From assembly GCA_031259645.1 (NCBI GenBank), contig JAIRLC010000062.1, forward strand, positions 1 through 7,038: a stretch of DNA of 7,038 bases. Direction: 5' to 3'. The notes under the pieces are model-generated. The model had not been told where the DNA came from, ran no database searches, and saw nothing but the letters and a program-made list of their open reading frames with translations. Shown here piece by piece: positions 5,851 to 7,038 of this stretch. Each line of letters begins with the position of its first letter. Within the stretch, counting starts at the first letter, position 1. Both the position numbers and the translations under genes were made by a program. This stretch comes from Prevotellaceae bacterium (GTDB lineage: Bacteria; Bacteroidota; Bacteroidia; Bacteroidales; UBA932).

Positions 5851-6507
5851 ATGCAACAATATCTTTTAACGGAACAACCTTCCATCCTGAATCGTTTTTT
5901 TGCAGAAATGCGCGATTGCAATATTCAAAAAGACAGCATGCGTTTTCGCCGCAACATGGAACGTGTAGGCGAAATATTCGCTTATGAAATCAGCAAAACG
6001 CTGAATTACCATGCGGCAGAAGTGCAAACGCCGCTGGGCATAGCCGCCACAAAGTTGCCTGCCGGCACGTTGGTGCTGGCCACCATTTTGCGGGCCGGGT
6101 TGCCGCTACATCAGGGTTTTTTGAATGTGTTCGACAAGGCCGAAAATGCGTTTATTGCCGCTTACCGCAAATATGGGAAAGACAATAAATTTACCATTCA
6201 GTTTGAATACCTTTCGTCGCCCAGCGTGGCCGGCAAGGTGCTTATCCTGATGGATCCCATGTTGGCCACCGGCGCCTCTATGGTGTTGGCTTATCAGGCG
6301 CTTGTGTCGAAGGGAAAGCCTGCGCATACCCACTTGGTGTGCCCCATTGCCAGCAGGGACGGCGTAGAATACCTGCAACGCAATTTACCCGAAAAGGAAA
6401 CCACGCTGTGGGTGGGCGACATCGACCCTGAACTCACCCTGAAATCATACATTGTGCCCGGCCTCGGCGACGCCGGCGATTTGGCTTACGGCAATAAGAC
6501 CAGTTAA
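5851..6507 (+). CDS. upp: Uracil phosphoribosyltransferase
   Basis: This cytoplasmic pyrimidine-salvage enzyme converts uracil and PRPP to UMP and pyrophosphate. With the ATG at 5851 the protein has 218 residues, close to the family norm of about 210. Family marks are TPLGIAATKL (60-69), ILRAGLPLHQGF (79-90), the PRPP-binding loop LILMDPMLATGASM (131-144) and the uracil-binding end VPGLGDAGDLAYG (202-214). An in-frame GTG at 5842 would add three residues (MVF). The ATG is preferred because the predicted transcript starts only a few bases before that GTG, and MQQYLL is a normal beginning. No Shine-Dalgarno sequence is present. The gene is monocistronic as far as the window shows. Its stop codon lies inside the first unit of a heptamer tandem repeat. 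Confidence 0.97.
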   Translation: MQQYLLTEQPSILNRFFAEMRDCNIQKDSMRFRRNMERVGEIFAYEISKTLNYHAAEVQTPLGIAATKLPAGTLVLATILRAGLPLHQGFLNVFDKAENAFIAAYRKYGKDNKFTIQFEYLSSPSVAGKVLILMDPMLATGASMVLAYQALVSKGKPAHTHLVCPIASRDGVEYLQRNLPEKETTLWVGDIDPELTLKSYIVPGLGDAGDLAYGNKTS

Positions 6508-6530
6508 GAACTAAGAGTTAAGAGTTAGGA
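6503..6530 (+). repeat. Heptamer tandem repeat (GTTAAGA x4, degenerate)
   Basis: Four consecutive 7-mers are visible: GTTAAGA (6503-6509), ACTAAGA (6510-6516), GTTAAGA (6517-6523) and GTTAGGA (6524-6530). The first unit contains the upp stop codon (6505-6507). Degenerate TTAAGA-type heptamers of this sort are, as I recall, scattered between genes in many Bacteroidota. Confidence 0.7.
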
Positions 6531-6531
6531 C

Positions 6532-6589
6532 GTGACAGAATTACGATCTACGATTTACGATTTAGGCTGGCGCCAGCGTAATTAGTCAC
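6532..6589. repeat. 58-bp palindromic element with TACGATT heptamers and a perfect 12-bp core palindrome
   Basis: The outer arms are GTGAC (6532-6536) plus AATTACG (6539-6545), pairing with CGTAATT (6577-6583) plus GTCAC (6585-6589). Twelve base pairs form with a small asymmetric bulge (AG against A). Within lie TACGATC (6542-6548), TACGATT (6549-6555), TACGATT (6556-6562) and a decayed fourth unit at 6563-6569. The perfect palindrome GCTGGCGCCAGC follows at 6566-6577. The architecture resembles a small non-autonomous repeat (MITE- or REP-like). No target-site duplication is clear, and no transposase source is in the window. Confidence 0.65.
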
Positions 6590-6600
6590 ATTAAAAACAA

Positions 6601-6650
6601 ACATTAAGAATCCTCGTAAGGTTTGGTTGAAGTTAAACCTCGACGAATGT
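6601..6650. repeat. Imperfect hairpin in the upp-rpn intergenic region
   Basis: ACATT (6601-6605) opposes AATGT (6646-6650), and CGT plus AGGTTT (6615-6617, 6619-6624) opposes AAACCT plus ACG (6635-6640, 6643-6645) around a 10-nt loop. The stem is interrupted and has no U-run, so it is not an evident terminator. It may be a second degraded palindromic repeat. Nothing else is recognised between 6590 and 6654. Confidence 0.4.
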
Positions 6651-6654
6651 ATGA

Positions 6655-6697
6655 AAAAACACCGCTGCCCACACTTTCTGCGGGCGGCGGTGTTTTT
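6655..6697. terminator. Strong bidirectional intrinsic terminator
   Basis: A 16-bp stem (6655-6670 with 6682-6697, one T.G pair) encloses an 11-nt loop. The GC core CACCGC/GCGGTG is flanked by A5 on the left and T5 on the right, so a U-run follows the stem on either strand. On the minus strand it lies 13 nt after the stop of the Rpn-like gene; on the plus strand it is 147 nt beyond the upp stop. It is best read as the rpn terminator that also stops upp read-through. Confidence 0.88.
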
Positions 6698-6710
6698 AAA
6701 TTATTAGCTG

Positions 6711-7038
6711 TTAATTCTTAACTAAAGAAATGATGGCGTTCACTTCTTCTTCGGAGAGGTTGGTAATGGCTTGTATTTGCGCCACAGAATAGCCGTTACG
6801 GTGTGCGGTAAGCGCCATTTTTTTAACGGCCTCGGCTTTGCCTTTTTCTATGCCTTTCTGCAAGCCGATGGCTTCGCCTTCCGCCTTGCCTTCCTCGCGG
6901 CCTTCGTCAAAGGCATCATACAAGTGTGCGCTGGGTAAAGACGGAGTCCCAATACCGGTCATACATGGTAAGCTCTTCTTCGGTATAGGAACTGCTCTCT
7001 AAATATTGCATCGCCTCTTTGGTTACTTCTTCCTCCAA
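6711..7038 (-). pseudogene. 3' end of an Rpn-family PD-(D/E)XK nuclease/transposase gene, frameshifted
   Basis: The reading frame entering from the right edge (7038 down to 6919) encodes LEEEVTKEAMQYLES, then ELTMYDRYWDSVFTQRTLV, and stops at TGA 6918-6916. This matches the end of the nuclease region of Rpn/PD-(D/E)XK transposase-family proteins, where MYDRYWD...TxRTL is usual. The next frame continues immediately with YDAFDEGREEGKAEGEA, an EG-rich probable helix (KGIEKGKAEAVKK). It ends MALTAHRNGYSVAQIQAITNLSEEEV to the stop at 6711-6713, the standard family C-terminus. Removing one base near 6921 would join the two halves smoothly. The ATG at 6962 in the second frame is therefore probably not a real start, since its first 14 codons read the conserved MYDRYWD segment out of frame. 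Rpn proteins are DNA nucleases linked to recombination and phage defence. The catalytic domain lies outside the window. A sequencing error is the main alternative to a true pseudogene. Confidence 0.8.

Noticed and set aside
6651..6707. An 18-codon frame (MKKHRCPHFLRAAVFLNY) over the terminator
   Set aside because: It is simply the stem-loop read as codons, with no start signal and no conserved pattern.
6711..6962. An independent 83-residue gene starting at ATG 6962
   Set aside because: Its first 14 codons are an out-of-frame reading of the conserved MYDRYWD region. The rest is the C-terminus of the frameshifted Rpn gene.

Overview
This window looks like chromosomal DNA from a member of the Bacteroidota. 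The evidence is two strong promoters with the phylum-specific form TTG/TTTG-N18-19-TAnnTTTG (upstream of rpsP and upp), A-rich leaders without Shine-Dalgarno sequences, a ribosomal protein bS16 with a long acidic tail, an lpxK gene (so lipid A and an outer membrane), and protein sequences typical of that phylum. A member of the Chitinophagales or Saprospirales is a plausible guess, not something the sequence proves.

Layout. From 1 to 1152, two minus-strand genes form a likely operon: a six-repeat TPR protein with a signal peptide, then the start of an FAD/NAD(P)-binding reductase subunit that leaves the window at the left edge. A 142-bp divergent promoter region (1153-1294) separates them from a plus-strand operon at 1295-4738. 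That operon runs rpsP (bS16), rimM (30S maturation factor), a BadF/BadG-type amino-sugar kinase and a sodium:solute symporter. The junctions are ATGA overlaps (rpsP/rimM and rimM/kinase) and a 2-nt gap (kinase/symporter), so all four genes are probably co-transcribed. The operon meets lpxK (minus, 4698-5762) tail to tail with a 41-bp overlap. A second divergent promoter region (5763-5850) serves lpxK and upp (uracil phosphoribosyltransferase, 5851-6507). Between upp and the right edge lie heptamer tandem repeats, a compact palindromic element, another imperfect hairpin, a strong bidirectional terminator, and the frameshifted 3' end of an Rpn-family (PD-(D/E)XK nuclease/transposase) gene.

How the genes work together. 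rpsP and rimM form the classical ribosome-assembly pair. The kinase and symporter form an uptake-and-phosphorylation pair, plausibly for GlcNAc or MurNAc salvage from peptidoglycan. lpxK supplies lipid A and upp salvages uracil.

Main point of interest. An 81-bp GC-rich palindromic element (2161-2241) lies inside rimM. It is exactly 27 codons long, starts on a codon boundary and contains no stop, so it adds a Gly/Pro-rich stretch between the two RimM domains. It sits where the conserved linker and the Tyr-Tyr motif in front of the PRC barrel would be expected. This resembles the in-frame palindromic elements known from Rickettsia genes. The upp-rpn intergenic region holds a second, unrelated palindromic element with tandem heptamers. 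I saw no CRISPR array, tRNA, rRNA or complete insertion sequence.
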